Part shown: positions 1 to 9,882 of the stretch, piece by piece
Numbering within the stretch: position 1 is the first letter of the stretch
Layout of the letters: each line of letters opens with the position of its first letter
Assembly: GCA_028716025.1 (NCBI GenBank)
Contig: JAQUQP010000061.1
Span: 1-10,110 of the forward strand
Direction of reading: 5' to 3'
Source of the DNA: a bacterium
GTDB lineage: Bacteria > UBA6262
DNA: 10,110 nt
Position numbers and translations under genes: made by a program
Notes under the pieces: model-generated
Seen by the model: the letters and a program-made list of their open reading frames with translations, nothing else
What the model was told of the DNA's origin: nothing
The model's database searches: none

Positions 1-550
1 CTGTTTGCAGGATAGCCGAGCTCTCTAAGGTAAGCACCCCCATTCCCGGCTTGATGGCCGGGGGCGTAATCCGTTCAATTTCAAAAGTGGTGGTTAAGAT
101 ACGAGGTTTGCTTTTCTCCCGGGGGATAGTCAACTTTGCGGTATAAAGGCCGTCAGGCGCATTCCATGGTACAGGCCAGGCAGCTTCATAAATATGCAGC
201 CGGGAATTATACTTAAGTAAGACGCCTTTTTTGCCACCGACCGTATCAATAGGTTTATTATTCTTTTCCACGAATACCAGGAGATTCATTTTTCCCAGGG
301 ATTTATCCCGGGAGTCAAAATTGAACTTTACCAGTTCAAAATGCCGGTATGTCTTTTTCTGGGATTTTAGGCTGGTAGCTTTGTTCCTATAATAATAAAA
401 GTAAGAATGGATAGTGGCTGTGACCACTACAATCATAACTATGACGGTCAGGATGGTTAAAAAATGAACCGGGAGCTTAAAGTTCTTCTTTCTCCTGGCA
501 GGCTGGTTACGCTTGATCTTTCCTATGGGATTGGGTTGCTTATAGGGCAT
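1..550 (-). CDS. Membrane-anchored protein of unknown function, partial (C-terminus beyond window)
   Basis: An uninterrupted frame runs from an ATG at 550 to the left edge, giving 183 residues and then one spare base. I do not recognise the protein. Residues 1-27 are rich in Lys, Arg and Pro (K11, K13, R14, R19-K22, K25). One strongly hydrophobic segment follows at about 28-50 (FLTILTVIVMIVVV), then an aromatic patch, FYYY, at 51-54. By the positive-inside rule the N-terminus is cytoplasmic and the rest lies outside the membrane. Residues about 70-160 look like alternating beta strands and include an APDGLYTAKLTI stretch of the kind seen in Ig-like beta-sandwich domains. A Pro-rich linker (ITPPAIKP) then leads into GVLTLESS, perhaps the start of a second domain. 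It begins 32 bases after alaS on the same strand, so co-transcription is likely. The start is supported only by AAGGAA at 564-569, 13 bases upstream, which is rather far. An envelope enzyme or surface protein is possible; the function is not established. Confidence 0.75.
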   Translation of the reverse strand, partial: MPYKQPNPIGKIKRNQPARRKKNFKLPVHFLTILTVIVMIVVVTATIHSYFYYYRNKATSLKSQKKTYRHFELVKFNFDSRDKSLGKMNLLVFVEKNNKPIDTVGGKKGVLLKYNSRLHIYEAAWPVPWNAPDGLYTAKLTIPREKSKPRILTTTFEIERITPPAIKPGMGVLTLESSAILQT

Positions 551-582
551 AGTATTTAAAGTATTCCTTATATTAAAGTAGT

Positions 583-3213
583 TTATGAAGATAATCCTAA
601 TTTGCTTATAATATCAATGCTTTTTGAGATAGCCTCATCCATCTTATCAGGATCCTTGCCGCTGGCCTGGGCCAGGTCTGCGCGACCTCCTCCGCTGCCG
701 CCTACAACAGCAGACACTTCCTTGATGATTTTAGCGGCATGTAAGCCTTTAGCGGTTAGATCTGCGGTGACCATGCAAATAAGGGCTATTTTGCCATTTT
801 TGAGGCCTCCCAGTATAAAAACCCCGCTTTTCAAGTTGTTCTTTAACTGGTCCCCTATCTTCCGCAGGTCTTCTGCGTCGGCCTCAGGGAAGTTCCTGGC
901 CAGGACCAAAATACCATTGACTTTCCTGGCTTCATTCACCAAATCATTGATATTAAGGGAAACAGCCTTGTTTTTTTGCTGTTGCAGATCTTTTTGCAGG
1001 GATCTTACCTGGTCGATCAGTTTTTCTACCCTATGGGGCAATTCCCCGGCATTTGTTTTCAACATAAGTTCCAGGTCAGCTATTAGCTGGTCCTGCTGAT
1101 GCATAATCCGGATCGCTTCTTGTCCGGTGACTGCTTCTATGCGGCGCACACCCTGGGCAATACTGGCTTCTGAAACGATCCTGAAAAGGCCGATCTCACC
1201 GCTGGTGTGGCAATGGGTACCGCCGCATAATTCCATGCTGGCACCGGATACTTCTACCAAACGGACTTTATCGCCGTATTTTTCGCCGAAAAGCGCCATG
1301 GCTCCTTTTTTCCTGGCTTCTTCCGGGGAAGTTTCAGAGATCATTACCGCCAGGTTCTCCCTGATATTGGCATTAACTATATCTTCCAGGGCGTACAATT
1401 CTTTCGCGTCCAGGGATTGGTTATGGGTAAAATCAAAACGCAGGCGTTCAGGTTCGACCAGCGAACCAGCCTGGGTAATATGGCTGCCGAGTATTTTTCT
1501 TAAAGCAGCTTGTAATAAATGGGTAGCAGTGTGATTACGGGTAATGTTATGTCTTCGTTCCGCGTTGACGATGATCTCGACTGGTTCCTGTTTGGCAAAA
1601 GAGCCTTTGGTGACCTTGCCCTCATGCACGATCAGTCCCGGGATCGGCCGGGCTGTATGAGTAATAATGATCTCGCCGTCTGCCTTAGTAATTTTACCGG
1701 TGTCGCCGACCTGTCCGCCGGTTTCACCGTAGCAAGGAGTTTTCTCCACGATCACTTGTACGGCTGACCCTGCTGACGCCTGGTTTACTTGCTTTTTATC
1801 TACCAGTAACGCCAGGATCTTGCTCTTGGCGCTGTTCTCAGTATAGCCGGTGAAAATAGTATCTCCGGTATCTTTATGGAGCAGGGAATAAAAAGAAAGG
1901 TCTTCAGCGCCTGACCCTTTCCAGGCTGACCTGGCTTTCTCCCGTTGTTGCTCCATTTCTGTTTCAAATTCTTTATCGTCTGTCTGGAAGCCTTGTTCAG
2001 CCGCGATCTCTTTGGTCATGTCAGGCGGGAAGCCATAAGTATCATAAAGCTGGAAAACTATCTTGCCGCTGATCATTTTGTTTTTAGTCTTTTTCAATCC
2101 GGTGATGATCTCTTCGAGTATAACCAGCCCCTGCTCCAGGGTTTGCTGGAATTTCTTTTCTTCGTTAATAATAATATTATAGGTATGTTCTTTAGCTTCG
2201 GTTAATTCAGGATAATGCTCTTTCATGGAATCAATAACCACACCAGCCAGGAGGTGCAGGAATGTTTCATTAATGTTCAACAATTTACCGTAGCGGTGAG
2301 CCCGGCGTATAAGCCGTCGCAGCACGTAGCCACGGCCTTCGTTGGAAGGAAGTATCCCTTCACTGCATAAAAACGTGATCCCGCGTATATGGTCAGCGAT
2401 AACTTTTAAATACCGGTCGCTTTTTTCATCCTGGCCATATTCAATACCTGCCAGGTCAGCCGTCTTTTGGATGATCGGACGGAATAAGTCGGTGTCAAAG
2501 TTTGATGGTACTTTCTGGACGACTGCGGCCAGTCTTTCCAGGCCCATGCCGGTATCAATATTTTTTTGCGGTAACGGGGTCAATTTTCCGTCTTTATCCC
2601 GGTCAAACTGGGTAAAAACCAGGTTCCATACTTCCAGGTACCGGTCGCAATCACAGCCAGCTTTGCATTCAGGTTTGCCGCAGCCGGTTTCTTCTCCCTG
2701 GTCATACAATATCTCGGAACAAGGGCCGCAGGGGCCGGTATCACCCATTTCCCAAAAATTTGATTCTTTACCCAGGCGGATAATACGGTCAGGCGCAACG
2801 ATAGTCTGCCAGATCTGTGCAGCTTCGTCATCGTCCTGGTAAATGGTCACCCATAATTTATCCGGCGGGAGATTGACGGTCTTGGTCAGGAATTCCCACG
2901 CCCATTGGATAGCTTCTTTCTTGAAATAATCACCGAAAGAAAAATTGCCGAGCATTTCAAAAAACGTATGGTGACGGGCAGTATGGCCCACTCTCTCTAT
3001 ATCATTAGTGCGAAAACATTTCTGGCAGCTGACTGCGCGGGTATAGGTAAGTTTGGTTTTACCCTGGAACATATTTTTAAACTGTACCATGCCGGCGCTG
3101 GTAAAAAGCAGTGTCGGGTCGCCGGAAGGTACCAACCCGTCACTTTTGGCCAGGTGGTGTTTGCGCTCTACGAAGAAGTCTAAATACTTTTTTCTGATCT
3201 CATTGGCTTTCAT
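583..3213 (-). CDS. alaS: Alanine--tRNA ligase (AlaRS), full length
   Basis: This cytoplasmic class II synthetase charges tRNA-Ala with alanine and hydrolyses mischarged Ser- or Gly-tRNA-Ala. It is 876 residues, the same length as the E. coli enzyme. The aminoacylation domain is about 1-240: the motif 2 region spans 59-98 ([10 protein letters not shown], then [17 protein letters not shown]) and motif 3 is GMGLERLA at 222-229. A tRNA-recognition region follows to about 450. The editing domain carries the zinc ligands H561 and H565 (HTATH) and C663 and H667 (CGGTH). The C-terminal DHHA1/C-Ala domain holds [15 protein letters not shown] at 838-852. A Cys cluster (C178, C183, C187, C189) sits between the core motifs; similar clusters are familiar in other bacterial AlaRS. 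The ATG at 3213 overlaps the carB2 TGA as ATGA, and AGGAG at 3222-3226 with 8-base spacing decides the start. Expression is probably coupled to carB2. No T-box leader or separate promoter fits directly upstream, because that DNA codes for carB2. Confidence 0.98.
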   Translation of the reverse strand: MKANEIRKKYLDFFVERKHHLAKSDGLVPSGDPTLLFTSAGMVQFKNMFQGKTKLTYTRAVSCQKCFRTNDIERVGHTARHHTFFEMLGNFSFGDYFKKEAIQWAWEFLTKTVNLPPDKLWVTIYQDDDEAAQIWQTIVAPDRIIRLGKESNFWEMGDTGPCGPCSEILYDQGEETGCGKPECKAGCDCDRYLEVWNLVFTQFDRDKDGKLTPLPQKNIDTGMGLERLAAVVQKVPSNFDTDLFRPIIQKTADLAGIEYGQDEKSDRYLKVIADHIRGITFLCSEGILPSNEGRGYVLRRLIRRAHRYGKLLNINETFLHLLAGVVIDSMKEHYPELTEAKEHTYNIIINEEKKFQQTLEQGLVILEEIITGLKKTKNKMISGKIVFQLYDTYGFPPDMTKEIAAEQGFQTDDKEFETEMEQQREKARSAWKGSGAEDLSFYSLLHKDTGDTIFTGYTENSAKSKILALLVDKKQVNQASAGSAVQVIVEKTPCYGETGGQVGDTGKITKADGEIIITHTARPIPGLIVHEGKVTKGSFAKQEPVEIIVNAERRHNITRNHTATHLLQAALRKILGSHITQAGSLVEPERLRFDFTHNQSLDAKELYALEDIVNANIRENLAVMISETSPEEARKKGAMALFGEKYGDKVRLVEVSGASMELCGGTHCHTSGEIGLFRIVSEASIAQGVRRIEAVTGQEAIRIMHQQDQLIADLELMLKTNAGELPHRVEKLIDQVRSLQKDLQQQKNKAVSLNINDLVNEARKVNGILVLARNFPEADAEDLRKIGDQLKNNLKSGVFILGGLKNGKIALICMVTADLTAKGLHAAKIIKEVSAVVGGSGGGRADLAQASGKDPDKMDEAISKSIDIISKLGLSS

Positions 3214-6200
3214 TTATAATACTCCTGTATCGGTTTTACTGTTATGCCTTGGTTGCGCAGGGCCACAATACCGTCGACAGCAGCCTCGGCCCCGAAAAAA
3301 GTGGTGATGAACGGGACATTATGGATCAGCGCGTTCTGCCGGATAATATACCCGTCGCTGCGGGAGCGGGTTCCCTTAGGCGTATTGATGATCAGGTCAA
3401 CCTGCTTATTCTTAATGATATCAACCATGTCCGGGCGGCCTTCCCCTATCTTAGCCACTTCTTCCACTGCCAATCCCTGGTTCTTCAAGAGAGCGCAGGT
3501 TTTCCTTGTTGAAATGATCTTAAATCCCAGGTCCAGCAATTTTTTGGCGACAGGCGCGATCCGCCCTTTATCATAGTCATTAACACTGATAAACACAGTT
3601 CCTGATAAGGGTAGCGAGCTGCCGGCAGCCATTTGCGACTTGGCGAAAGCCAGGCCAAAGTTAGCGTCGATACCCATTACTTCGCCGGTGGATTTCATTT
3701 CCGGCCCCAGGATACTGTCAATGCCTGGGAATTTAATGAATGGCAACACGGCTTCTTTAACTGCGGTATATGATAAAGTCTGTCCTGCCAGTGGTACATT
3801 CAGATCTTTTAACTTTTTCCCCACCATGCACGCGGCGGCGATTTTGGCTAAAGGTATGCCTGTCGCTTTACTGACAAAAGGAACCGTCCGTGAGGCGCGG
3901 GGATTAACTTCGAGAACATAAATGATATTATCCTTGATGGCATATTGGATATTGAGCAGGCCGATGACTTGCAAAGCCTTAGCCAGCCTGGTGGTATAAT
4001 TCCTGATCGTTTCGATCTGCGCAATAGTCAGCGTATAGGGCGGTAAAGCGCAGGCACTGTCGCCGGAATGGATGCCCGCTTCTTCAATATGCTCCATAAT
4101 ACCGCCAATATAAACATCTTTACCGTCTGATACCGCGTCGCAATCAACCTCAATGGCATCAGACAGGAATTTATCGATCAGTATCGGGTGTTTGGGAGAA
4201 ATATCTTTGGCCTTGCGAATATAATTTTCCAGGCTTGGTTCTTCGTATACAATTTCCATGGCCCGGCCGCCGAGCACGTAACTGGGACGTACCATGACTG
4301 GGTAGCCGATCTTGGCCGCAATAGCTTTGGCTTCGCTAAAGCTCATGGCAGTGCCGTTTTCAGCCTGCGGGATCTTTAATTTATTAAGCAGCCTTCCGAA
4401 ACGTTTGCGGTCTTCGGCCAGGTCAATATTGTCCGGTGAAGTACCAATGATCTTGACCCCGTTCTTCTTCAGGGCCAAAGCCAGGTTCAGCGGTGTCTGG
4501 CCGCCGAATTGAACAATAACACCGTCTGGCTTTTCCCGATGGTCAATGTTCAGGACATCTTCCAGGGTCACTGGCTCAAAATATAGCCGGTCGCTGGTGT
4601 CATAGTCGGTAGAAACAGTTTCAGGATTGCAGTTGACCATGATGGTTTCATAACCCATGTCTTCCAGGGCAAAAGCGGCATGCACGCAGCAATAATCAAA
4701 TTCAATACCCTGCCCGATACGATTAGGCCCGCCTCCAAGGATCATGATCTTCTTTTTCTTTGACTTCTGTTCATGCTGTTCATCTTCTGTTTCATAGGTG
4801 GAATAATAATAAGGAGTGAACGCCTGGAATTCAGCGGCACAAGTGTCGACCAGCTTGTAGCTGGGATAAAGGCCATTTTTTTCGCGCAGCTTGGTGATCA
4901 GGCTTTCCTTAACTGATAATATTTCAGCCAGCTGGTGATCTGAATAGCCCAGTTTTTTAGCTTGGGATACCAGCTCTAACTGCTGGGCTTTTTTCTGTTT
5001 GATGAAGTTTGAATGGCGCAGGGACATTTCAAAATCACACAGCTCTTTAATATTATAAATAAACCATGGGTCAATGGCGCTGGCCAGCGCGATATCAGCC
5101 ACCGGGAACCCGTTTTGCAGGGCATATTTAATATAAAAGATCCTTTCACTGGTCGGGAGTTTAATAAAGTATTTTATTTTATCCAGCATGTCTTCCCGGC
5201 GTTCGGCTGATTTTAAAGCTGTCTTGATCTCCTTTTCCAAGGCATGGTTATCATTGCCTAACCCATGCCTGCCGATCTCCAGTCCGCGGATAGCTTTCTG
5301 TAAAGATTCCTTAAAAGTCCGGCCGATAGCCATTACCTCACCGACGCTTTTCATCGATATACCGAGACGAGAATCCGCCCCGGCGAATTTTTCAAAAGCA
5401 AACCTGGGGATTTTGGTGACTACGTAATCTATCGACGGTTCGAAACAAGCCGGGGTTTTCTTGGTAATGTCATTGGGAATTTCATCAAGCGTATATCCTA
5501 TGGCCAGTTTGGCGGCAATTTTTGCTATCGGGAACCCGGTAGCTTTTGACGCCAAGGCGGAAGAACGGGAAACCCGGGGATTCATTTCAATGACGACCAT
5601 CCTGCCGTTTAAGGGATTGATCCCGAATTGTATGTTACTTCCGCCGGTGTCTACGCCGATGGCCCTGATAATCTTAACTGCGGCATCGCGCATCTTCTGG
5701 TATTCTTTATCACTGAGAGTTTGCGCCGGCGCTACAGTTATGCTGTCACCGGTATGGATACCCATGGGGTCAAAATTTTCGATCGAGCAGACAATAACTA
5801 CGTTATCTTTTCTGTCCCTCATTACTTCGAGCTCGAATTCTTTCCAGCCCAAAACTGATTCTTCGAGCAAAACTTCGCTGACCGGGCTATGCTCGAGAGC
5901 AAAAGTTACCAGGTCCATGAACTCTTCTATATTGTAAGCAATACTGCCGCCGGTGCCTCCCAAGGTAAAAGAAGGCCTGATGACGAGCGGAAAACCGATT
6001 TGTTTGGCTATCTCCAGGGATTCGGTAAGATTATGGGCATAGCCGCTGCGCGGCAGGTCCATGCCGATCTCCTGCATAGTTCTTTTAAACATGCTGCGGT
6101 CTTCAGCGCGCTTAATAGCTTCAAAATTGGCCCCGATGAGTTCTACTTTATATTTATCGATAATCCCTTTTTCAACCAGCGCTACGGTAAGGTTCAATGC

Positions 6201-6482
6201 TGTCTGCCCGCCGATAGTCGGCAGCAAGGCGTCGGGCCTTTCTTTGGCAATGATCTTTTCCAGTACTTCCACGGTTAATGGTTCAATATAGGTCCGGTCA
6301 CTGATCTGCGGATCAGTCATGATCGTCGCCGGATTAGAATTTACCAGGATGATTTTATAGCCCTCTTCTTTGAGCGCTTTGCAGGCCTGCGTACCGGAAT
6401 AATCGAACTCACAAGCCTGGCCGATAATGATCGGACCGGAACCGATAAGCATGATCTTTTTTAAATCTTCTCTTTTAGGCAT
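3210..6482 (-). CDS. carB: Carbamoyl-phosphate synthase large subunit, second tandem copy (E. coli-like type)
   Basis: This is the synthetase subunit that makes carbamoyl phosphate from bicarbonate, ammonia and two ATP. From the ATG at 6482 it is 1090 residues, against about 1073 in E. coli. The N-terminal carboxyphosphate ATP-grasp unit has R129, R169 with the GGTGG loop, E208, E215, H243, E299 and N301, at the same numbers as in E. coli. The oligomerisation domain spans about 405-560 and keeps VDTCAAEF at 545-552. The C-terminal carbamate-phosphorylating unit has R692, R732 (VRPSYVLGG), H805 (HSGDSAC), E858 and N860. The MGS-like allosteric domain is about 960-1085, with T992, T995, K1011 and N1033-T1034 at positions that in E. 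coli bind UMP or IMP. An in-frame TTG at 6632 would add 50 residues, but these have no homology to CarB1 and no clear ribosome binding site. It is paired with carB1 upstream, and its stop overlaps the start of alaS. It appears fully functional. Confidence 0.96.
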   Translation of the reverse strand: MPKREDLKKIMLIGSGPIIIGQACEFDYSGTQACKALKEEGYKIILVNSNPATIMTDPQISDRTYIEPLTVEVLEKIIAKERPDALLPTIGGQTALNLTVALVEKGIIDKYKVELIGANFEAIKRAEDRSMFKRTMQEIGMDLPRSGYAHNLTESLEIAKQIGFPLVIRPSFTLGGTGGSIAYNIEEFMDLVTFALEHSPVSEVLLEESVLGWKEFELEVMRDRKDNVVIVCSIENFDPMGIHTGDSITVAPAQTLSDKEYQKMRDAAVKIIRAIGVDTGGSNIQFGINPLNGRMVVIEMNPRVSRSSALASKATGFPIAKIAAKLAIGYTLDEIPNDITKKTPACFEPSIDYVVTKIPRFAFEKFAGADSRLGISMKSVGEVMAIGRTFKESLQKAIRGLEIGRHGLGNDNHALEKEIKTALKSAERREDMLDKIKYFIKLPTSERIFYIKYALQNGFPVADIALASAIDPWFIYNIKELCDFEMSLRHSNFIKQKKAQQLELVSQAKKLGYSDHQLAEILSVKESLITKLREKNGLYPSYKLVDTCAAEFQAFTPYYYSTYETEDEQHEQKSKKKKIMILGGGPNRIGQGIEFDYCCVHAAFALEDMGYETIMVNCNPETVSTDYDTSDRLYFEPVTLEDVLNIDHREKPDGVIVQFGGQTPLNLALALKKNGVKIIGTSPDNIDLAEDRKRFGRLLNKLKIPQAENGTAMSFSEAKAIAAKIGYPVMVRPSYVLGGRAMEIVYEEPSLENYIRKAKDISPKHPILIDKFLSDAIEVDCDAVSDGKDVYIGGIMEHIEEAGIHSGDSACALPPYTLTIAQIETIRNYTTRLAKALQVIGLLNIQYAIKDNIIYVLEVNPRASRTVPFVSKATGIPLAKIAAACMVGKKLKDLNVPLAGQTLSYTAVKEAVLPFIKFPGIDSILGPEMKSTGEVMGIDANFGLAFAKSQMAAGSSLPLSGTVFISVNDYDKGRIAPVAKKLLDLGFKIISTRKTCALLKNQGLAVEEVAKIGEGRPDMVDIIKNKQVDLIINTPKGTRSRSDGYIIRQNALIHNVPFITTFFGAEAAVDGIVALRNQGITVKPIQEYYK
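3222..3226 (-). promoter_or_regulatory. Ribosome binding site of alaS, inside carB2
   Basis: AGGAG on the minus strand ends 8 bases before the alaS ATG. It overlaps the carB2 codons for Gln-Glu in the terminal QEYYK. Together with the ATGA stop-start overlap, this suggests that ribosomes finishing carB2 reinitiate on alaS. Confidence 0.85.
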
Positions 6483-6485
6483 GAT

Positions 6486-6491
6486 CTTCCT
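6486..6491 (-). promoter_or_regulatory. Ribosome binding site that fixes the carB2 start
   Basis: AGGAAG on the minus strand lies just upstream of the ATG at 6482 (5 bases from the AGGA core). The protein from this ATG begins MPKRED, matching MPKRQD of the other CarB. Both points favour this start over the in-frame TTG at 6632. Confidence 0.8.
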
Positions 6492-6559
6492 TTTTTTGTT
6501 TAGTTGTTCCTGTAAAATCGCTTCTGCAGCGAAAGTTTGGATCTTTGAGCGAAACAAGT

Positions 6560-6610
6560 TATTTTCGAGACGAGCATATCTACGACAGTGATCTGTAAGT
6601 CGAGAAAATA
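6560..6610. repeat. Imperfect inverted repeat between carB1 and carB2
   Basis: The left arm at 6560-6571 (TATTTTCGAGAC) and the right arm at 6599-6610 (GTCGAGAAAATA) pair at 10 of 12 positions. The mismatches fall next to each other, so the stem would be 7 bp, a 2x2 internal loop and 3 bp. The 27-base loop contains a 4-bp hairpin at 6585-6596. There is no T-run directly after it on the transcribed strand, so it is not a standard terminator. Confidence 0.5.
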
Positions 6611-6664
6611 CTTGGTATAGCCAAAGAGCCAAAGTTGCAGCCAGAATGGATTTTTCAGGAGCAA

Positions 6665-9600
6665 CTATTTCAGATCCTTATAATAGTCTTGCAAGGATCT
6701 TGGCACCATTTTGTTGTTCTTGGCTGCTTCCATGCCTTCTACGCTGGCGTTGGCCGCGGTAATAGAAGTAACATAAGGAACTTTATGCTGGATAGCCATG
6801 ATCCTGATAAAACTATCATCGTCTTTGCTGGATTTCCCTAACGGTGTATTGATGATCATATGGATCTCTTTATTCTTAATGGCATCGGCTATATTAGGGC
6901 GTCCCGCGTTGATCTTCTTGATCTCGTTATTTTCGATACTATTATCCAACAGGAACTTGCTGGTATTTTCCGTAGCCAGAATATTAAAACCAAGTTCTTT
7001 TAGTTTCCGGGCCAGGGGCAGCAAAGCTTTCTTATCTTTGTCTGCTACGGTTAACAAGACATTCCCTTCGACAGGTAACTGGGTGCCTGTGGCTGCCTGG
7101 GCTTTGTAAAAAGCCAGGCCAAATGTATTAGCAATACCCAGGACTTCACCGGTAGATCTCATTTCCGGGCCAAGTATCGGGTCAACTTCCGGGAACATGT
7201 TGAACGGGAACACAGCTTCTTTTACCCCGACATAAGGCAGTTTGCGTTTTTTAAGTTCGGGAAAATCTTTAAGTTTTTTACCTAACATCAATTGGGTCGC
7301 GATATGAGCGGTTTGAATGCCGGCAATTTTTGAGACCAGTGGTACGGTCCTGGAGGCCCGTGGATTGGCCTCTAAAATGTAAACCTTGTCATTACCAATA
7401 GCAAACTGGATATTGATCAAACCGACTACTTTAAGTTCTTCCGCTATCTGCTTAGTATACAACTCGATAGTTTGCAGGTGCTTCTCTTTAATAGTACGCG
7501 GCGGTATGGCGCAAGCCGAATCGCCCGAATGGACGCCCGCGTATTCTATATGCTCCATCACTGAGGCCACAAAAGTATCCTGGCCATCGCATAACGCATC
7601 CACTTCTGTTTCCAGGGCCTGTTCCAGGAAGCGATCGATCAGCATAGGATATTCCGGGCTGACATTAATAGCTTCAGTGGCATATTTTTTCAGCCGCTCT
7701 TCTTCATATATTATTTCCATGCCACGTCCGCCCAGGACAAATGACGGGCGAACGATCAACGGGTAGCCTATCTTATTAGCTATTGCCAGGGCTTCTTCCA
7801 AAGAACGCGCTGTTCCGCTTTCCGGCTGAGGAATGTTTAAGGCAATTATTTTTTCCCGGAAGTATTCGCGGTCTTCTGCCAGCCTGATGCTTTCAGGAGT
7901 AGTCCCCAGGATCTTGACGCGATTATCTTTCAGTTCCTGGGCGATATTAAGAGGGGTTTGCCCGCCGAACTGGACGATCACTCCTTCTGGTTTTTCTTTA
8001 TCATAAATAGCCAAAACGTCTTCTACGGTTAAAGGCTCAAAATACAGCTTATTCGAAGTATCATAGTCGGTAGAAACAGTTTCTGGGTTACAATTGACCA
8101 TGATCGATTCATATCCCTCATCCCGCAAGGCAAAAGCCGCGTGCACGCAGGTATAATCAAATTCAATACCTTGGCCGATACGGTTGGGGCCGCCTCCCAG
8201 GATCATGATCTTCTTTTTCTTTGAAACCGGGACTTCGTCTTTGCCCGGGGAATAGGTTGAATAGTAATATGCGGCATTCTTTACACCGCTGACCGGAACT
8301 GCTTCATAACGGCATGTTTTCCCGGCCGCCAGCCTCTTCTTCCTTACTTCTATTTCTTTCACCCCAAATATCTTGGCTAAATATTTATCAGAAAAACCCC
8401 ATTCCTTGGCCTGGAACAATTTGTCTTTCGGCAGGTCAGTCAAGGTTAGCTTGGCTATTTCTTCTTCAAATAAAACGAGGTCCTGCATTTCCTTGATGAA
8501 CCAGGTATTGATATATGTGATCTCATGCAGTTCTTCAGGAGTAATGCCTTGGCGCAGGGCTTCGTACATCAGGAACAATCTCTCGCTCGTTGGTTGGGAT
8601 AATTTTGCCCGTAACTGGTCGATTGAAAGGCTCTTAAAATCTTTTGCTCCTCCCAGGCCCGAGCGCCCGATCTCCAGGGAACGGATAGATTTCTGGAAAG
8701 CTTCCTTAAAGGTCTTGCCGATAGACATTACTTCGCCGACAGCTTTCATTTGGGTACCCAGCAGGTCTTTAGCCTGGGGGAATTTTTCAAAGGCCCAACG
8801 GGCAAATTTAATGACTACATAATCTCCCCAGGGTTCATATTTTTCCAGAGTGCCTTTGCGCCAATAAGGGATTTCATCCATTGTGATGCCGCTGGCCAGT
8901 TTCGTGGAAATACGGGCAATAGGGAACCCAGTGGCTTTGGAAGCTAATGCCGAAGACCGGGACGTGCGGGGATTAATCTCTATGACTACCAACCGGTCAT
9001 CCTTGGGATTATGGGCAAATTGGACATTGGTGCCGCCAATGACCCCTATCGCGTCAACGATCTTATAAGACAATTCCTGCATTCTTTTTTGTAATGGTTC
9101 AGGGACTGTGAGCATCGGCGCGGCGCAGAAGCTATCACCGGTATGTACTCCCATGGCATCAATATTCTCGATGAAGCAAACTGTTATTTTTTGTCCTTTA
9201 TCATCCCGTACTACTTCCAGTTCCAGTTCTTCCCAGCCCAGGACTGATTCTTCCACGAGTACCTGGTGGATCAAGCTGACCAGCAGTCCCCGCGCCGTCA
9301 CTTCGCGTAGTTCTTCCACATTATAGACAATACCGCCGCCTGTGCCGCCCATGGTATAAGCCGGACGCAGGACTACGGGGTATTTTAAACGTTCAGCGAT
9401 CTTTTCAGCTTCCTCGACTGAATAACAAGGTTCGGAAACAGGAACAGATATATCCAGCCGTTGCATGGTTTCCTTAAAAATGATCCGGTCCTCGCCGCGT
9501 TCAATAGCGTCAGCCTTGACCCCGATTATCTGTACTTTGTACTTATCTAGGATGCCGGCTTTATGCAGGCTGGCAGCCATATTCAGGCCGGTTTGGCCGC

Positions 9601-9871
9601 CCAAATTGGGCAATAAAGCGTCAGGACGCTCTTTTTCAATGATCTTTTCAATGCTTTCCAGGGTCAAAGGTTCAATGTAGGTTTGGTCAGCGGTTCCCGG
9701 GTCAGTCATGATCGTCGCCGGGTTAGAGTTCACCAAAACCACTTCATAACCTTCTTCTTTTAAAGCTTTGCAGGCTTGGGTACCGGAATAGTCAAATTCA
9801 CAGGCTTGCCCGATAATGATCGGACCGGAACCAATGATCAAAACTTTATGAATATCCTGTCTTTTTGGCAT
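6665..9871 (-). CDS. carB: Carbamoyl-phosphate synthase large subunit, first tandem copy (divergent subtype)
   Basis: A 1068-residue CarB with the complete domain order. The N-terminal ATP-grasp unit has R129, R169 with GGTGG at 175-179, E208, E215, H243, E298 and N300. The C-terminal ATP-grasp unit has R668, R708 (VRPSFVLGG), H781 (HSGDSAC), E834 and N836. The MGS-like allosteric domain is about 936-1060, with T967, T970, K986 and N1008-T1009. All key ATP-grasp residues are present, so catalysis is expected. It differs from CarB2 in subtype. At 335-365 it reads [12 protein letters not shown] and later [10 protein letters not shown], where CarB2 has IPNDIT and IPRFAFEKF. Its oligomerisation domain lacks the VDTCAAEF motif and has [12 protein letters not shown] at 521-532 instead. 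In the first 70 residues 57 match CarB2 without gaps, but the similarity falls elsewhere. The ATG at 9871 has AGGGG at 9877-9881. carA lies 100 bases upstream, so this is the copy next to its partner subunit. Confidence 0.96.
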   Translation of the reverse strand: MPKRQDIHKVLIIGSGPIIIGQACEFDYSGTQACKALKEEGYEVVLVNSNPATIMTDPGTADQTYIEPLTLESIEKIIEKERPDALLPNLGGQTGLNMAASLHKAGILDKYKVQIIGVKADAIERGEDRIIFKETMQRLDISVPVSEPCYSVEEAEKIAERLKYPVVLRPAYTMGGTGGGIVYNVEELREVTARGLLVSLIHQVLVEESVLGWEELELEVVRDDKGQKITVCFIENIDAMGVHTGDSFCAAPMLTVPEPLQKRMQELSYKIVDAIGVIGGTNVQFAHNPKDDRLVVIEINPRTSRSSALASKATGFPIARISTKLASGITMDEIPYWRKGTLEKYEPWGDYVVIKFARWAFEKFPQAKDLLGTQMKAVGEVMSIGKTFKEAFQKSIRSLEIGRSGLGGAKDFKSLSIDQLRAKLSQPTSERLFLMYEALRQGITPEELHEITYINTWFIKEMQDLVLFEEEIAKLTLTDLPKDKLFQAKEWGFSDKYLAKIFGVKEIEVRKKRLAAGKTCRYEAVPVSGVKNAAYYYSTYSPGKDEVPVSKKKKIMILGGGPNRIGQGIEFDYTCVHAAFALRDEGYESIMVNCNPETVSTDYDTSNKLYFEPLTVEDVLAIYDKEKPEGVIVQFGGQTPLNIAQELKDNRVKILGTTPESIRLAEDREYFREKIIALNIPQPESGTARSLEEALAIANKIGYPLIVRPSFVLGGRGMEIIYEEERLKKYATEAINVSPEYPMLIDRFLEQALETEVDALCDGQDTFVASVMEHIEYAGVHSGDSACAIPPRTIKEKHLQTIELYTKQIAEELKVVGLINIQFAIGNDKVYILEANPRASRTVPLVSKIAGIQTAHIATQLMLGKKLKDFPELKKRKLPYVGVKEAVFPFNMFPEVDPILGPEMRSTGEVLGIANTFGLAFYKAQAATGTQLPVEGNVLLTVADKDKKALLPLARKLKELGFNILATENTSKFLLDNSIENNEIKKINAGRPNIADAIKNKEIHMIINTPLGKSSKDDDSFIRIMAIQHKVPYVTSITAANASVEGMEAAKNNKMVPRSLQDYYKDLK

Positions 9872-9876
9872 ACTGA

Positions 9877-9881
9877 CCCCT
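9877..9881 (-). promoter_or_regulatory. Ribosome binding site of carB1, directly beside a repeat stem
   Basis: AGGGG on the minus strand ends 5 bases before the carB1 ATG at 9871. It begins only one base after the last 7-base repeat of the upstream array, at 9883. A hairpin formed by the repeats would therefore end almost at the ribosome binding site. Confidence 0.7.
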
Positions 9882-9882
9882 G

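Larger units (their letters stand above)
6483..6664 (-). other. 182-base spacer between the two carB genes, with imperfect inverted repeats
   Basis: No gene is convincing here. An open frame from a TTG at 6632 runs into carB2, but it looks fortuitous. Structures seen: 12-base arms at 6560-6571 and 6599-6610 that match as an inverted repeat at 10 of 12 positions, with a 27-base loop. Inside that loop is a small perfect hairpin, ACAG-TGAT-CTGT, at 6585-6596. A 5-bp stem (TCGCT/AGCGA) lies at 6518-6532 and is followed on the minus strand by TTTT. The last is terminator-like, but too weak to call. The spacer could hold an internal promoter, an attenuator or the remnant of an inserted element; the sequence does not decide between these. 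Confidence 0.5.

Noticed and set aside
551..582. A terminator or promoter between alaS and the downstream gene
   Set aside because: The 32-base AT-rich gap contains no GC-rich hairpin with a T-run and no clear -35/-10 pair.
2580..2831. An 83-codon minus-strand frame inside alaS
   Set aside because: It lies out of frame within the conserved AlaRS core and has no independent support.
3214..3400. A T-box leader controlling alaS
   Set aside because: The whole region upstream of the alaS start is carB2 coding sequence, leaving no room for a leader.
6518..6532. A hairpin followed by TTTT on the minus strand as an intrinsic terminator between the carB genes
   Set aside because: The stem is only 5 bp and the T-run only 4 bases. 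Termination here would also cut off carB2 and alaS.
6483..6632. A 50-residue N-terminal extension of CarB2 starting from TTG at 6632
   Set aside because: There is no ribosome binding site at the TTG, and the extra residues resemble no CarB N-terminus. The ATG at 6482 has a good AGGAAG site and begins MPKRED, as in the other copy.
602..9680. Many plus-strand open frames of 60 to 166 codons
   Set aside because: All lie opposite or across alaS, carB2 or carB1 and have no recognisable motifs. They are shadows of the minus-strand genes.
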